DNA of 64,000 nucleotides from NCBI GenBank assembly GCA_964540815.1, contig CAZIOH010000010.1, forward strand, positions 34,089 through 98,088, written 5' to 3'. The notes under the pieces are model-generated. The model did no database searches. It saw nothing but the letters and a program-made list of their open reading frames with translations, and had not been told where the DNA came from. Below, in pieces: positions 1 through 8,562 of the stretch; position 1 is the stretch's first letter; each line of letters begins with the position of its first letter. A program made the position numbers and the translations under genes. The DNA comes from CAZIOH01 sp964540815 (GTDB taxonomy: Bacteria > Myxococcota_A > Polyangia > Fen-1088).

Positions 1-501
1 GTACTTGCCGATCGCGTGGTGCAGCTCCGAGCCCGACATGCGGCGCCGGAACTCGGGCGCCATCATCACCCGGTACACCCACTCGTCGGTCTTGAACAGC
101 ACGTCCGCCGGGAAGAGCACGTCGTAAACCCGGATGATGCCGTCCTCCCGCAGCTTCACGTCGTGGGCGCCGGTGGCCACGTCGGGCGCTCCCCGATACA
201 GGGGCAACGCCAGATCGAAGTGCAGGTCGTGGTAGAGGTTCGCCCCGGTCGACGAGATGTAGTCGATGAACCCGGCCTGGATGAGCGGGACCAGCACCGA
301 CGACAGCCCGGCCGGCGTCAGCGCCCCCGACAGCGACACCCCGATGGTCGCGCCGCTGTCGATCATGCGCGCGAAGGCCTGGCAGGACTCGCGCAGCCGG
401 GCGGCGTTGTACGCGTTGAAGTAGGTGTCGATCAGCCGCACCACGTCCGGCATGGCGGCGTCGAGCGGGGCAGGACGGATGCGTCGTTTCGCGTGCAGCA
501 T
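1..501 (-). CDS. Deoxyhypusine synthase-like protein, N-terminal part
   Basis: The visible 167 residues run from the ATG at 501 to the window edge. They contain the segment SGALTPAGLSSVLVPLIQAG followed by DYISSTGANLYHDLHF, which is characteristic of the deoxyhypusine synthase fold (NAD-binding Rossmann-like, spermidine-using). In bacteria, which lack eIF5A, members are thought to act in polyamine metabolism, for example as homospermidine-forming enzymes. The catalytic Lys of the family lies near the C-terminus and is outside the window, so activity cannot be judged. A GTG seven codons upstream in frame is an alternative start; neither has a clear ribosome site. It is divergent from the TldD-like gene, 74 bases away. 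The family call is strong, the substrate unknown. Confidence 0.85.
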   Translation of the reverse strand, partial: MLHAKRRIRPAPLDAAMPDVVRLIDTYFNAYNAARLRESCQAFARMIDSGATIGVSLSGALTPAGLSSVLVPLIQAGFIDYISSTGANLYHDLHFDLALPLYRGAPDVATGAHDVKLREDGIIRVYDVLFPADVLFKTDEWVYRVMMAPEFRRRMSGSELHHAIGKY

Positions 502-575
502 GGTGGGCCCGGAAGGTACCACACGGTCAACGCGCGGCGTGAGACAGACGCGTGACGGTGCGATATGTTCCCCGC

Positions 576-2642
576 ATGATGCGCCCGTCGCCGACCGCCG
601 CCCGAGGGGTCGGATGCAGCAGCCCCGAGCTGGGTTCTCGCCGGCCGGGCGTCTCTTCCCGCCGCGCCGTGGACTTCGGTCCCGCCGTGGTCTTCCGTCC
701 CGCCGTGGTCTTGGCCCTCTTCGGCTCGACGCTCGCGCTCGGCGCGACCTGCGCCGTCGCCCCCGCCGGCCATCCACCCCCGCGCGTGCCCGCGCGCACT
801 GCCCTCGCCTCGACCCCGATCATCAGCGACATCCCGTCCGGCGCCGTGCCGACCCCGGGGCCGCCGGTGGAGCGGGTCGATCCCCTGTCAGGTGGAGGCG
901 CGGGTCTGCCCGAGGGGCTCTCGGCATTGAAGGCGGAGCTCGGGCGCGCGATGAGCGTGCTCGGCGGCATGGGCAACGCCGCCCGCAAGGGCGAGCCTTC
1001 TCCTTACTTCATCTCGTACGAGGTCTTCGATCGGGACGAGGTCACCATCTCGGCCAGCTATGGGGCGCTGGTGCAGTCCACCCGGCGCCGCACCCGGATG
1101 CTCGACACCGACGTGCGGGTCGGCAGCTACGAGCTCGACTCGACCCATCCGATCCGCACCGAGGGCTTCGATCTCGACGGCGACTTCGGAAACGGCGAGC
1201 GCGCCGTGCCGCTGCCCCTCGGCGACGATCCCGGGGTCATGCGGGCGGTCGCCTGGCTGGACACCAACCGCAAGTACCGCGCCGCCGCCGAGGCCTTCGT
1301 GAAGATCCGCACGCAGAAGACCCTGAAGACCCTGGAGGAGGATCCCTCCGACGACTTCTCGCGCGAGAAGCCCATCGTCTACGCCGCTGCCCCGGCCACC
1401 CACGGCTTCAGCGAGCTCGACAAGGAGACCTGGGAGCGCCGCCTGCGCGGGCTGTCCGCCCGCTTCCGCGGCCACCCCGAGCTGCTCGATTCGCAGGTGA
1501 CCTTGCAGGTGACCTCGCTCAACCGCTGGATCGTCAACTCCGAGGGGACCCTGATCGAGGACGGTCGCACCTACGCGCGCCTCTACCTGCAGGCCGACAG
1601 CCGGGCCGAGGACGGGATGGAGCTCGAGCGCTTCGAGGGCTTCGACGGCGCCACGGTGGCCGGGCTCGCCAGCGACGAAGCTGCCGCCCGCGCCGCCGAC
1701 ACCATGGTCGCGGACCTCGAGGCCCTGCGGCGGGCGCCGCTCGCCGATCCCTACATTGGCCCCGCGATCCTCGAGGGCCGGGCCGCAGGCGTGTTCTTTC
1801 ACGAGATCTTCGGCCACCGGGTCGAGGGGCATCGGCAGAAGAACGAAGACGAGGGACAGACCTTCGCCCGCAAGGTCGGTCAACCGATCATGCCGAGCTT
1901 CATGAGCGTCTACGACGATCCGACCTTGACCCGGCTCGGGGGGCTCGATCTCAACGGGTTCTATCGCTTCGACGACGAGGGCATCCCCGCCAGCCGCGCC
2001 GTGCTGGTGGAGCACGGTGTGCTGCGCGGGTTCCTGCTCGGCCGCTCGCCGATCCGGGGCTTCGCGCACTCGAACGGCCACGGCCGCCGCCAGGAGGGAA
2101 AATCGGTGGTCTCGCGCCAGGGCAACCTGGTGGTCGAGCCCTCCTACACCGTGTCGTTCTCCGAGCTGCGGAAGCGGCTGCGAGACGAGGCCCGTCGCCA
2201 GGGCAAGGCCTATGGCCTGCTGTTTCGCGACATCTCGGGCGGGTTCACCAACACCGGCCGCACCGGGCCGCAGGCGTTCAAGGTGCTGCCGATCCTGGTC
2301 TACCGGGTCTACGCGGACGCCCGCCCCGACGAGCTCGTGCGCGGGGCAGATCTGGTCGGCACCCCGCTGGCGGCGCTGACCAAGATCCTGGCCGCGGCCG
2401 ATGACTACGAGACCTTCAATGGAATGTGCGGCGCCGAGTCGGGGTACGTCCCGGTCTCCGCCACCAGCCCGAGCCTGCTGGTGGAGCAGATCGAGGTCGA
2501 GCGCAAGGACAAGGGCAACACCAAGCCGCCGGTCCTGCCCGAGCCCCCGCTGCACGAGGCGCCGGGGCCATCCAGCCCGCGGCCGGCCGCCACCGCCCAA
2601 TCCGCCAGCGCGGCCGCGCCGGCGGGCGGAGGTGCCCCGTGA
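576..2642 (+). CDS. Exported TldD/PmbA-family metalloprotease
   Basis: TldD-family protein of 688 residues if read from the ATG at 576; GTG 552 is an in-frame alternative and neither has a clear ribosome site. The metal site HEIFGH (HExxxH) is at residues 409-414, and the third-ligand Cys is in GMCGAESG at 618. Unlike cytoplasmic TldD (about 480 residues) it has a long N-terminus with a hydrophobic stretch around residues 33-55 (VVLALFGSTLALGATCA) followed by a Pro-rich linker, suggesting export or membrane anchoring. TldD and its partner TldE/PmbA form a heterodimeric peptidase that degrades unfolded peptides. The next gene overlaps it by 4 bases and encodes a paralogue, so the two are probably translated together and form the pair. 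Family call secure, localisation inferred. Confidence 0.9.
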   Translation: MMRPSPTAARGVGCSSPELGSRRPGVSSRRAVDFGPAVVFRPAVVLALFGSTLALGATCAVAPAGHPPPRVPARTALASTPIISDIPSGAVPTPGPPVERVDPLSGGGAGLPEGLSALKAELGRAMSVLGGMGNAARKGEPSPYFISYEVFDRDEVTISASYGALVQSTRRRTRMLDTDVRVGSYELDSTHPIRTEGFDLDGDFGNGERAVPLPLGDDPGVMRAVAWLDTNRKYRAAAEAFVKIRTQKTLKTLEEDPSDDFSREKPIVYAAAPATHGFSELDKETWERRLRGLSARFRGHPELLDSQVTLQVTSLNRWIVNSEGTLIEDGRTYARLYLQADSRAEDGMELERFEGFDGATVAGLASDEAAARAADTMVADLEALRRAPLADPYIGPAILEGRAAGVFFHEIFGHRVEGHRQKNEDEGQTFARKVGQPIMPSFMSVYDDPTLTRLGGLDLNGFYRFDDEGIPASRAVLVEHGVLRGFLLGRSPIRGFAHSNGHGRRQEGKSVVSRQGNLVVEPSYTVSFSELRKRLRDEARRQGKAYGLLFRDISGGFTNTGRTGPQAFKVLPILVYRVYADARPDELVRGADLVGTPLAALTKILAAADDYETFNGMCGAESGYVPVSATSPSLLVEQIEVERKDKGNTKPPVLPEPPLHEAPGPSSPRPAATAQSASAAAPAGGGAP

Positions 2643-4450
2643 TCTCCGCGGCGGCGGCCAGCTCGGCGGCGCTGGCCTCGCTGGTCGGGGTGGGCGTGCT
2701 CGGGCTCGGGGTGGCGGTGGATCTGCCCCCGGCCCACACCTTCGTCGAGGACGACGGGCGGGTGTCGCGGGCCCTCGCCGACGAGCTCGCCCGCTCGATG
2801 AAGGAGCTCAAGCTCGGGGACTCTCCGCGGCCGTACTACCTGGCCTACGCCCTCTCGGACGAGGAGCAGGCGAGCGTGGTGGCGACCTTTGGCGCCGTCA
2901 CCTCGACCAGCGACTACCGCGGCCGCACGCTGCGCACCGACGTGCGCGTGGGCAGTCCGGCCTTCGACAACGGCAACACCTCCGAGTCGCTCTTCGGCGC
3001 CAACGTCGCCGCGCTGCCGGTGGACGACGACTACGCCGCCCTCCGCCGCGAGCTCTGGCTCCGCACCGACGAGGCCTACAAGGCGGCCATCGAGGCGCTC
3101 GCCAAGAAGAAGTCCACCGCCTCCGGGCAGTCGAGCCGCAGCGACGACGGCGAGGTCGCCGACTTCTCCAGCGACGTGCCGGCCAAGCTCGCGGTCGCCC
3201 GGAGCGGCGCCGCGCCCGACGGGGACGAGCTGCGTTCGATCGCCGAGGCGCTGTCGGCGATCTTTCGCGGCTACCCGCAGATCTCGGTGGGGCGCGTGAC
3301 CGCCGTCTCGGCCCGGGTCCGGCGGCGCTTCGTCTCGAGCGAGGGCGGCCTGTCCGACGAGGAGAAGACCACCGTTCGGCTCGACGTGGTGGCGGAGACC
3401 CAAGCGCCGGACGGGATGCGCCTGGTCGACTTCGTGCCGTTCACCGCCCTTGGCCCCGGGGGCCTGCCACCCCTCGCGGAGATGCAGCGCGCGGTCCGCC
3501 ACCTCGCCGATGAGCTGGTGGCGATGATCGACGCGCCGGTGGTCCCGAGCGGGACCGCCAGCGTGCTCTTCGAGGGGCTGGCGGCCGGGCAGATCGCCAA
3601 GCTCCTGATCGCCGACAACCTCTCGGGCACGCCGGCGCCGCGCACCGCCTCGGGGAACGACGAGCGGGGGCAGAGCAGCGAATTCTCCGATCGCCTCGGC
3701 CAGAAGGTCGCCGCCCCACTCCTGCGCGTCATGGACGATCCCTTGCGCGAGTCGGTCCCCCAGGCCGCGGCGGTGGCGGGCGTACGGCCGCCGCCTTGGG
3801 GGGCGTATCGCATCGACGACGAGGGCATCCCGGCGACGGCGGTGTCCCTCATCGAGGACGGGATCCTGCGGGGTCTGCTCATGACCCGCACGCCCCGCAA
3901 GGAGCTCGGGCATTCGAACGGCCACGCGCGCGCGACCCGCTTCGGCCCTCCGAGGGCCACGGTGGGGACGCTGTTCGTGACGGGGCGTCCCGGCGACCCA
4001 CGGGCGGCGGTCCCGCGTGCCGCTCTGCTCGGTGAGATGTTGCGCGCCGGCCGGGCCGGCAGCGAGGCGAGCTACGTCGTCCGCTTGCTCGACGATCCCC
4101 TGGTGCCCGGGGTGGGCAACCCCGACGACGGGTTCGCCATGATCTCGATGGGCGGGAGCGGTCGGTCCGCCCCGTCGGTGAAGCCCCTGGTCGTCTACAG
4201 ATTGCGGCCCGATGGCAAGGAGGAGCTGGTCCGCGGCCTCACGCTCGAGGGCCTGGTGCCGCGCTCCTTGCGAGACATCGTGGCGCTGGGCAAGGAGCCG
4301 GTCGTCTACAACTTCGAGGACGGGGGCATCGGGTTCGCCGGCATCCCGCAGACCATCGTCAGCCCCGCGCTCTTCTTCGCCGACGTCGACGTCCGCCGGA
4401 GCGTGGGGAAGAACCGCCGCCCCCCGCTGTATCCGCGCCCGGACCTGTGA
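2639..4450 (+). CDS. TldE/PmbA-like partner lacking the metal site
   Basis: Starts at GTG 2639 inside the stop of the upstream tldD-like gene (GTGA overlap) and encodes 603 residues. It is a paralogue: PRPYYLAYALSDEEQASVVA matches PSPYFISYEVFDRDEVTISA in the neighbour, and both share TDVRVGS and the later DDEGIPA segment. The metal motif is gone. Where the neighbour has HEIFGH this protein has KLLIAD (K321, L322, D326), and the C-terminal Cys is replaced in GGIGFAGIPQ. That is the arrangement of TldE/PmbA, the non-catalytic half of the heterodimer. The N-terminus, with Ala-rich VGVGVLGLGVAVDLPPAHTF, reads as a signal peptide or membrane anchor, so both subunits appear to act outside the cytoplasm. 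Very high confidence in the family. Confidence 0.88.
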   Translation: MISAAAASSAALASLVGVGVLGLGVAVDLPPAHTFVEDDGRVSRALADELARSMKELKLGDSPRPYYLAYALSDEEQASVVATFGAVTSTSDYRGRTLRTDVRVGSPAFDNGNTSESLFGANVAALPVDDDYAALRRELWLRTDEAYKAAIEALAKKKSTASGQSSRSDDGEVADFSSDVPAKLAVARSGAAPDGDELRSIAEALSAIFRGYPQISVGRVTAVSARVRRRFVSSEGGLSDEEKTTVRLDVVAETQAPDGMRLVDFVPFTALGPGGLPPLAEMQRAVRHLADELVAMIDAPVVPSGTASVLFEGLAAGQIAKLLIADNLSGTPAPRTASGNDERGQSSEFSDRLGQKVAAPLLRVMDDPLRESVPQAAAVAGVRPPPWGAYRIDDEGIPATAVSLIEDGILRGLLMTRTPRKELGHSNGHARATRFGPPRATVGTLFVTGRPGDPRAAVPRAALLGEMLRAGRAGSEASYVVRLLDDPLVPGVGNPDDGFAMISMGGSGRSAPSVKPLVVYRLRPDGKEELVRGLTLEGLVPRSLRDIVALGKEPVVYNFEDGGIGFAGIPQTIVSPALFFADVDVRRSVGKNRRPPLYPRPDL

Positions 4451-4482
4451 GCCGGTCCCGTCGTGCAGGCCCCGGCGCCGGC

Positions 4483-4508
4483 CGGTCCCGATCCCACCCG
4501 CGGGACCG
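4483..4508 (+). terminator. Hairpin after the TldD/TldE pair
   Basis: Perfect 8-bp stem CGGTCCCG / CGGGACCG with a 10-base loop, 33 bases past the stop codon. It lacks a strong T tract, so it may be a weak intrinsic terminator or an RNA-stabilising hairpin. Confidence 0.4.
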
Positions 4509-4624
4509 AGCCATTTCCGTCCCAGCGGCGGTGCTTTTCGACGCGTCAAGATAGCGCAGTGCGGTCGAACGGTTAGGCAAATGTCTTGTTTTGAACCCCG
4601 CAAATGCAGTGTGGACGAAAACGG

Positions 4625-4653
4625 TTTCCGAGTGAACTTCGGATAGCTATTAT
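4625..4653 (+). promoter_or_regulatory. Possible promoter upstream of the 4701 gene
   Basis: TTTCCG (4625-4630), a 17-base spacer, then TATTAT (4648-4653), lie in an unusually AT-rich stretch of this GC-rich window. The start codon follows 48 bases later with GGGAGGT as ribosome site. The -10 resembles the sigma70 consensus, the -35 only weakly. The rest of 4451-4700 shows no gene. Confidence 0.35.
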
Positions 4654-4700
4654 CCCGCCGCGTCTGGAAAGATCCGAGCCCGTGCGGCTGGGAGGTTTCG

Positions 4701-5636
4701 ATGTGGTTCCAAGCGATCGTGATTTCTCAACTGGCCCTGTTCTGCGGCGTCGGTCAGGCGAATCGGGAAGCGTGGGGGACCAACCTTTCTTCGGCTTCTT
4801 CACCTTCTACGGTGCTCGCGGCGTCCCTCCAGGCGGGCGGGACGGGCGCTGCCCATCGCATGTGGATCGCCAAGGGACCGTCCGCTGCCGGCACCGGCTC
4901 CGTCAAGGGAGGCGTCGGCGTCGGGGGGGGCGGAGCACCCACCGCCGACGCGTCGACCAAGCCCGAGCGCTCCGAGACCGACCTGATGCTGGAGGCGCTG
5001 GTTCGCTCCGACGGTGAATCGCCGAACGCCAAGCGCATCGACCGCGCCGTGGCCCAGGCCAAGGCTGACGCCAAGCGCGATCAGATAGCGCCCACCACCG
5101 TCTGGAAGGACCCGTTCGCCGAGGATCCGACCCGCCCGATTCCGGTGCGCGGCCGCTTCCGGTCGAACGAGACGAAGACCAAGGAGCTGGCGGTCGTGCG
5201 TCGGGAGCTGGCCCGAGCCCGCGCCGAGACGGCGGTGGCGCAGGCGGACGCGGCCCGGGCCAAGGCCGACGCCGCCAAGGCCGAGGCCAACGCCGCGCTG
5301 GCCCAGGCCGTGGCCGCCAAGCACGAGGCGGTGGCGGCGCGGGCGGCATGCGTCGATCCATCGGCGGGAAAGCACGCCATGTCCGCGCTGGTCCGCAGCG
5401 AGCAGCGGACCCGTCCGCGCGACGCGCTGGTCAGCGCGGGGGCGTCGCTGCCCAGGATCGCGCGGAAGTCGGGCGCCCGGACGGCGGCGGAGCCGACGCC
5501 ATCCGTGGCGGCGGGCCCGGTCGCACAGCCTCCGCCCGCGGCGTCGACCGACCCGCTCATCGTGCCGCTCGCGGACGATGCGCTCGTGAGCAGCCACCCG
5601 GGCGGCGGAATCCTGGTCGTCCCCATCACCCGCTGA
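4701..5636 (+). CDS. Exported Ala-rich coiled-coil protein, unknown function
   Basis: 311 residues from an ATG with a good ribosome site (GGGAGGT, 7 bases upstream). Residues 1-20 (MWFQAIVISQLALFCGVGQA) look like a signal peptide. A Gly/Ala-rich segment follows, then a charged stretch, then a long Ala/Lys/Glu/Arg helix at about 159-217 with AxAxAKADAAKAEA-type heptads, which should form a coiled coil. The C-terminus is Pro/Ala-rich and ends VVPITR. I recognise no family. It reads in the same direction as the TldD/TldE pair but is separated by 250 bases that hold a hairpin and a possible promoter of its own, so operon membership is doubtful. The coding reading is supported by start context and length, not homology. 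Confidence 0.65.
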   Translation: MWFQAIVISQLALFCGVGQANREAWGTNLSSASSPSTVLAASLQAGGTGAAHRMWIAKGPSAAGTGSVKGGVGVGGGGAPTADASTKPERSETDLMLEALVRSDGESPNAKRIDRAVAQAKADAKRDQIAPTTVWKDPFAEDPTRPIPVRGRFRSNETKTKELAVVRRELARARAETAVAQADAARAKADAAKAEANAALAQAVAAKHEAVAARAACVDPSAGKHAMSALVRSEQRTRPRDALVSAGASLPRIARKSGARTAAEPTPSVAAGPVAQPPPAASTDPLIVPLADDALVSSHPGGGILVVPITR

Positions 5637-5721
5637 GCGCCCCCCGAGACGCGCCCCGCTGGCCCTCCGGGTCCGCGCCCGCAACGACAATGGCCGACGG
5701 AGCCCAGCCTCGGTCCACCGA

Positions 5722-6606
5722 TCACAAGATGCCGCGGGTGCCGGCCAGCCTCCCTCCGTCGACCGCCAGCACGCTGCCGGTGACGTAGTCGGCCGAGGCC
5801 AGGTAGCGGACCGCGCGCGCCACGTCCGCGGCGCGGCCCACCCGGCCGAGGGGAATGCGGGCGACCACCTCGCGCCGGGCGCTCCGGGGGTAGTCCACGG
5901 GGAACTCGACGGTTCCAGGCGCGACCGCACAGACACGGACCCTGGGCGCGAGCTCCAGCGCCAGGACCCGCGTCAGCATCGCCAGGCCGGCCTTGCTGGC
6001 TGCGTAGTGCGCGTAACCCGACCAGGCGTGGAACGCCGCCACGTCGAGGATGTTCACGATGAGCCCGCGGCGCGCGCGCAGGAAGGGAGCCGCCGCCTGC
6101 GCCAGGCGGAGGGGGGCCTCGAGGTTCAAGGCCACCATGTCCCGGAACGCCGCGCGGTCGATGTCCTCGAATGGACGTCGCTCGAAGGCGGCGGCGCTGC
6201 ACACGAGAATGTCGAGCCGCCGCCCCCAGGCGGCCACCTCCGCGATCAAGCTCTCGCAGGCCTGGTCAGCCCGCAAGTCCGCGGCGAAGAGGCGCGTGCG
6301 GCTGCCTGGAGGCGGGCCGGGCGTGACAGCGGCGTTGCCCTTGAAACGCCCGCGCGCCTTCACCGCCGACGACGCGCGCGCCAGCGAGGTCGCCGACGAA
6401 CGCGCCGACGAGGCCTCGGCCTCGATGGCGGCCGCGGCGGCCCGGGCGCCGTGCGCAGAGCGTGCATAGTGAATCGCCACGCGCGCTCCGGCCCGAGCCA
6501 GCTCCTCGGCGATGGCGCGTCCCACGCGCACGCCGGCCCCGGTGACGAGCGCGACCTTGCCCGCCAGCTCATCCGGACGCAGCTCCTCGGTCGGTGTGCG
6601 GCGCAT
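5722..6606 (-). CDS. SDR oxidoreductase with pteridine-reductase signature
   Basis: 294 residues from ATG 6606; a longer in-frame reading to 6711 exists but the Rossmann start fits this ATG. The cofactor motif is TGAGVRVG, matching the TGxxxRxG variant of pteridine/dihydromonapterin reductases (PTR1, FolM) rather than the usual TGxxxGxG. The catalytic Tyr and Lys are in YAHYAASKAG, and VVNxL/IVNILDVA and the C-terminal TGSVLAVDGG are classic. A low-complexity Ala/Ser/Arg insert of about 40 residues (around 50-95) sits between strands 3 and 4, which is unusual. A GTP cyclohydrolase I gene lies about 600 bases away on the other strand, supporting a pterin substrate. Reduction of a pterin with NADPH is inferred, not shown. 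Confidence 0.82.
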   Translation of the reverse strand: MRRTPTEELRPDELAGKVALVTGAGVRVGRAIAEELARAGARVAIHYARSAHGARAAAAAIEAEASSARSSATSLARASSAVKARGRFKGNAAVTPGPPPGSRTRLFAADLRADQACESLIAEVAAWGRRLDILVCSAAAFERRPFEDIDRAAFRDMVALNLEAPLRLAQAAAPFLRARRGLIVNILDVAAFHAWSGYAHYAASKAGLAMLTRVLALELAPRVRVCAVAPGTVEFPVDYPRSARREVVARIPLGRVGRAADVARAVRYLASADYVTGSVLAVDGGRLAGTRGIL

Positions 6607-6704
6607 GTGTCGCGCAGCATATCGGAAAGGAGCCGGGATCCACCGTCCGAGCCGCTGACCGAGTATTCGTTTTGCCGGGGGCCTGGGTGTTGTAAGGTAA
6701 GCCG

Positions 6705-7229
6705 ATGGCACGCCGGAACTACACCGTGGCTGAGGTGGAATCTCTGATCCCGTCCCTCGAGGAGACGTTCACGCGCATCCTCCAGCTACGGGTGGGTTTG
6801 CGGGCGCTGGAGAAGAAGCTGGAGCGGGCCGGGGCCAGCGTGGAATGGGAGCCGGTCCCATCGACGGCGCGAGGCAAGGAGGCGCGCTCCACCAAGGCGG
6901 CCCCTCCGCCGCCGCCACCTTCCTCCGACACCGACGTCTCACCCGAGGCCGCCGAAACATCCCAGGTGGTGCATGCGCGCGCGTTGTTTCGAGGGTACTA
7001 CGAGGCGCTGTCCGAGGGGCTGGAGGAGATCCGCGCCATGGGCGGCGACGTCAAGGACCTCGATCTCGGCCTGGTCGACTTTCCCGGTCGAAGGGGCAGT
7101 GACGACATCCTGCTGTGCTGGCGGCTCGGGGAGAAGCGCATCGAGTACTGGCACACCGTCGAGGGTGGTTTCGCGAACCGGCGACGGCTCGACGAGCGCA
7201 TCCCGAGGACGCCTTCGCGCGCGGACTGA
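6705..7229 (+). CDS. DUF2203 domain protein
   Basis: 174 residues from ATG 6705. The N-terminal segment (ARRNYTVAEVESLIPSLEET) and C-terminal segment (VKDLDLGLVDFPGRRG, then LCWRLGEKRIEYWH) match the DUF2203 family of small proteins of unknown function. A Pro/Ser-rich insert (about 60-82) separates the two helical parts. It is followed 7 bases later by GTP cyclohydrolase I and is likely cotranscribed with it. Nothing in the sequence indicates catalysis. Confidence 0.85.
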   Translation: MARRNYTVAEVESLIPSLEETFTRILQLRVGLRALEKKLERAGASVEWEPVPSTARGKEARSTKAAPPPPPPSSDTDVSPEAAETSQVVHARALFRGYYEALSEGLEEIRAMGGDVKDLDLGLVDFPGRRGSDDILLCWRLGEKRIEYWHTVEGGFANRRRLDERIPRTPSRAD

Positions 7230-7236
7230 AGGGCGA

Positions 7237-7854
7237 TTGACCAAGCCCGAGCAGCCACCGCCCCGCGTCGGGGTGGCCGATCCGGCGGCGCTGGCGGCCG
7301 CGGTGGATGCGCTGCTGTGTGCGTGCGGGCTCGATCCCACCGTGACGGGCGACCTGCGCCACACCGCGGACCGGGTGGCGCGGCTGTGGTCGACGGAGTT
7401 CCTGGCGGGGTACGCCATGGATCCGGCGGTGATCCTGGGCGATCCGGTGGTGGGCGAGGCGGATCCCGACGTGGTGGTGGTCGGCGGCCTGCGGTTTCAT
7501 TCGATGTGTCCCCACCACCTGTTGCCCTACCGGGGGGTGGCGCACGTGGCCTACCTGCCGCACGGGAAGCTGGTGGGCTTCGGGCGCCTGGCGGAGCTGG
7601 TGGACTGCTTCACCAAGCGCCTCACGCTGCAGGAGCGCGCCACCAACCAGATCGCCGAGGCGCTGTGCGCCAACCTCGGCGCGCGCGGGGCCGGCTGCGT
7701 GATCGAGGCCGAGCAGCTGTGCCTGGCCCTCCCCGGCGAGCGCCACGACGCCTCTGGCGTGGTGACCAGCGCCTTCGTGGGGGACATGCGCGACCGGCCC
7801 GATCTGAAGGCGCGCCTGCTCGAGGCCGCGCACCTCGGAGGGCGCGCGCGGTGA
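7237..7854 (+). CDS. folE: GTP cyclohydrolase I
   Basis: Converts GTP to 7,8-dihydroneopterin triphosphate, the first step to folate and pterin cofactors. About 205 residues from TTG 7237 (GAAGGG just upstream); GTG 7270-7275 region is a weaker alternative. Zinc-site residues are in SMCPHHLLPY (Cys91, His93/His94) and EAEQLCLAL (Cys162), and the FGRLAELVDCFTKRLTLQER segment is typical of the active site. The usual His before the second Cys is Gln here (EQLC), a minor departure. The gene overlaps the next SDR gene by 4 bases (GTGA), so coupling with a reductase is strongly implied. Confidence 0.93.
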   Translation: MTKPEQPPPRVGVADPAALAAAVDALLCACGLDPTVTGDLRHTADRVARLWSTEFLAGYAMDPAVILGDPVVGEADPDVVVVGGLRFHSMCPHHLLPYRGVAHVAYLPHGKLVGFGRLAELVDCFTKRLTLQERATNQIAEALCANLGARGAGCVIEAEQLCLALPGERHDASGVVTSAFVGDMRDRPDLKARLLEAAHLGGRAR

Positions 7855-8516
7855 AGCTCGCGGGGCGGGTGGCGGTGGTGACCGGCGCGTCGCGCGGCAT
7901 CGGGCTCGCCATCGCGACCGCCTTCGAGGACGCAGGGGCCAAGGTGGCGCGCTGCTCGCGGCACGGCGGCGGGGGCAGCGAGGTGTGCGACGTCGGGGTG
8001 TCGGTCGAGGTGGCGCGCTTCGCGGACACCGTGCGGCGGCGATGGGGGACGCCCGACATCCTGGTCAACAACGCCGGGAGCGTGGTGCGGGCGCGCCTCG
8101 AGGATCTCACCGACGCCGCGCTCGACGAGGTGCTCGCCTCGAACTTGCGCGGGACGTTCCTCGTCACCCGGGCCTTCCTGCCCGATCTGCGGGCGCGCGC
8201 GCCGGAGCGTGGACCCGCGAGGATCATCAACATCGCGTCCATCTCCGGGCGGCAGGGCACCGCCTGGCTGACCGCCTACTGCGCGGCCAAGCACGGCGTC
8301 GTGGGATTCACCCGTGCCCTCGCCGAGGAGGTCCGCGAGGGCGGGATCGTGGTGAACGCGATTTGTCCGGGATCTGTGGACACGGACATGCTACGTCAGG
8401 GAATGCCTGGTGCGCAGCCCAAGATGACACCGGAAGACATCGCCGGGGTGGCCCTCTACCTGGCGGCGGATGCGCCGGCAGCCATGACCGGCTCCTGCCT
8501 CGACGTGTTCGGATAG
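7851..8516 (+). CDS. SDR-family oxidoreductase coupled to folE
   Basis: Starts at GTG 7851, overlapping the folE stop by 4 bases; 221 residues. TGASRGIG is the NAD(P) motif, NNAG the structural motif, and the catalytic Tyr/Lys are in YCAAKHG; the C-terminus ends in a shortened CLDVFG. It resembles FabG-type 3-oxoacyl reductases but is slightly short. Translational coupling to folE suggests a pterin-related substrate, but FabG-like sequences are promiscuous and a fatty-acid or generic role cannot be excluded. Confidence 0.85.
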   Translation: MKLAGRVAVVTGASRGIGLAIATAFEDAGAKVARCSRHGGGGSEVCDVGVSVEVARFADTVRRRWGTPDILVNNAGSVVRARLEDLTDAALDEVLASNLRGTFLVTRAFLPDLRARAPERGPARIINIASISGRQGTAWLTAYCAAKHGVVGFTRALAEEVREGGIVVNAICPGSVDTDMLRQGMPGAQPKMTPEDIAGVALYLAADAPAAMTGSCLDVFG

Positions 8517-8562
8517 GCCAGGCGTGGACCAAACGAGAACCTGAAGAGAGCGAAAGCCGAGA

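Noticed and set aside
4604..5017. ORF overlapping the start of the 4701 gene
   Set aside because: Wrong frame relative to the strong ribosome site and the coiled-coil protein; Arg-rich product.
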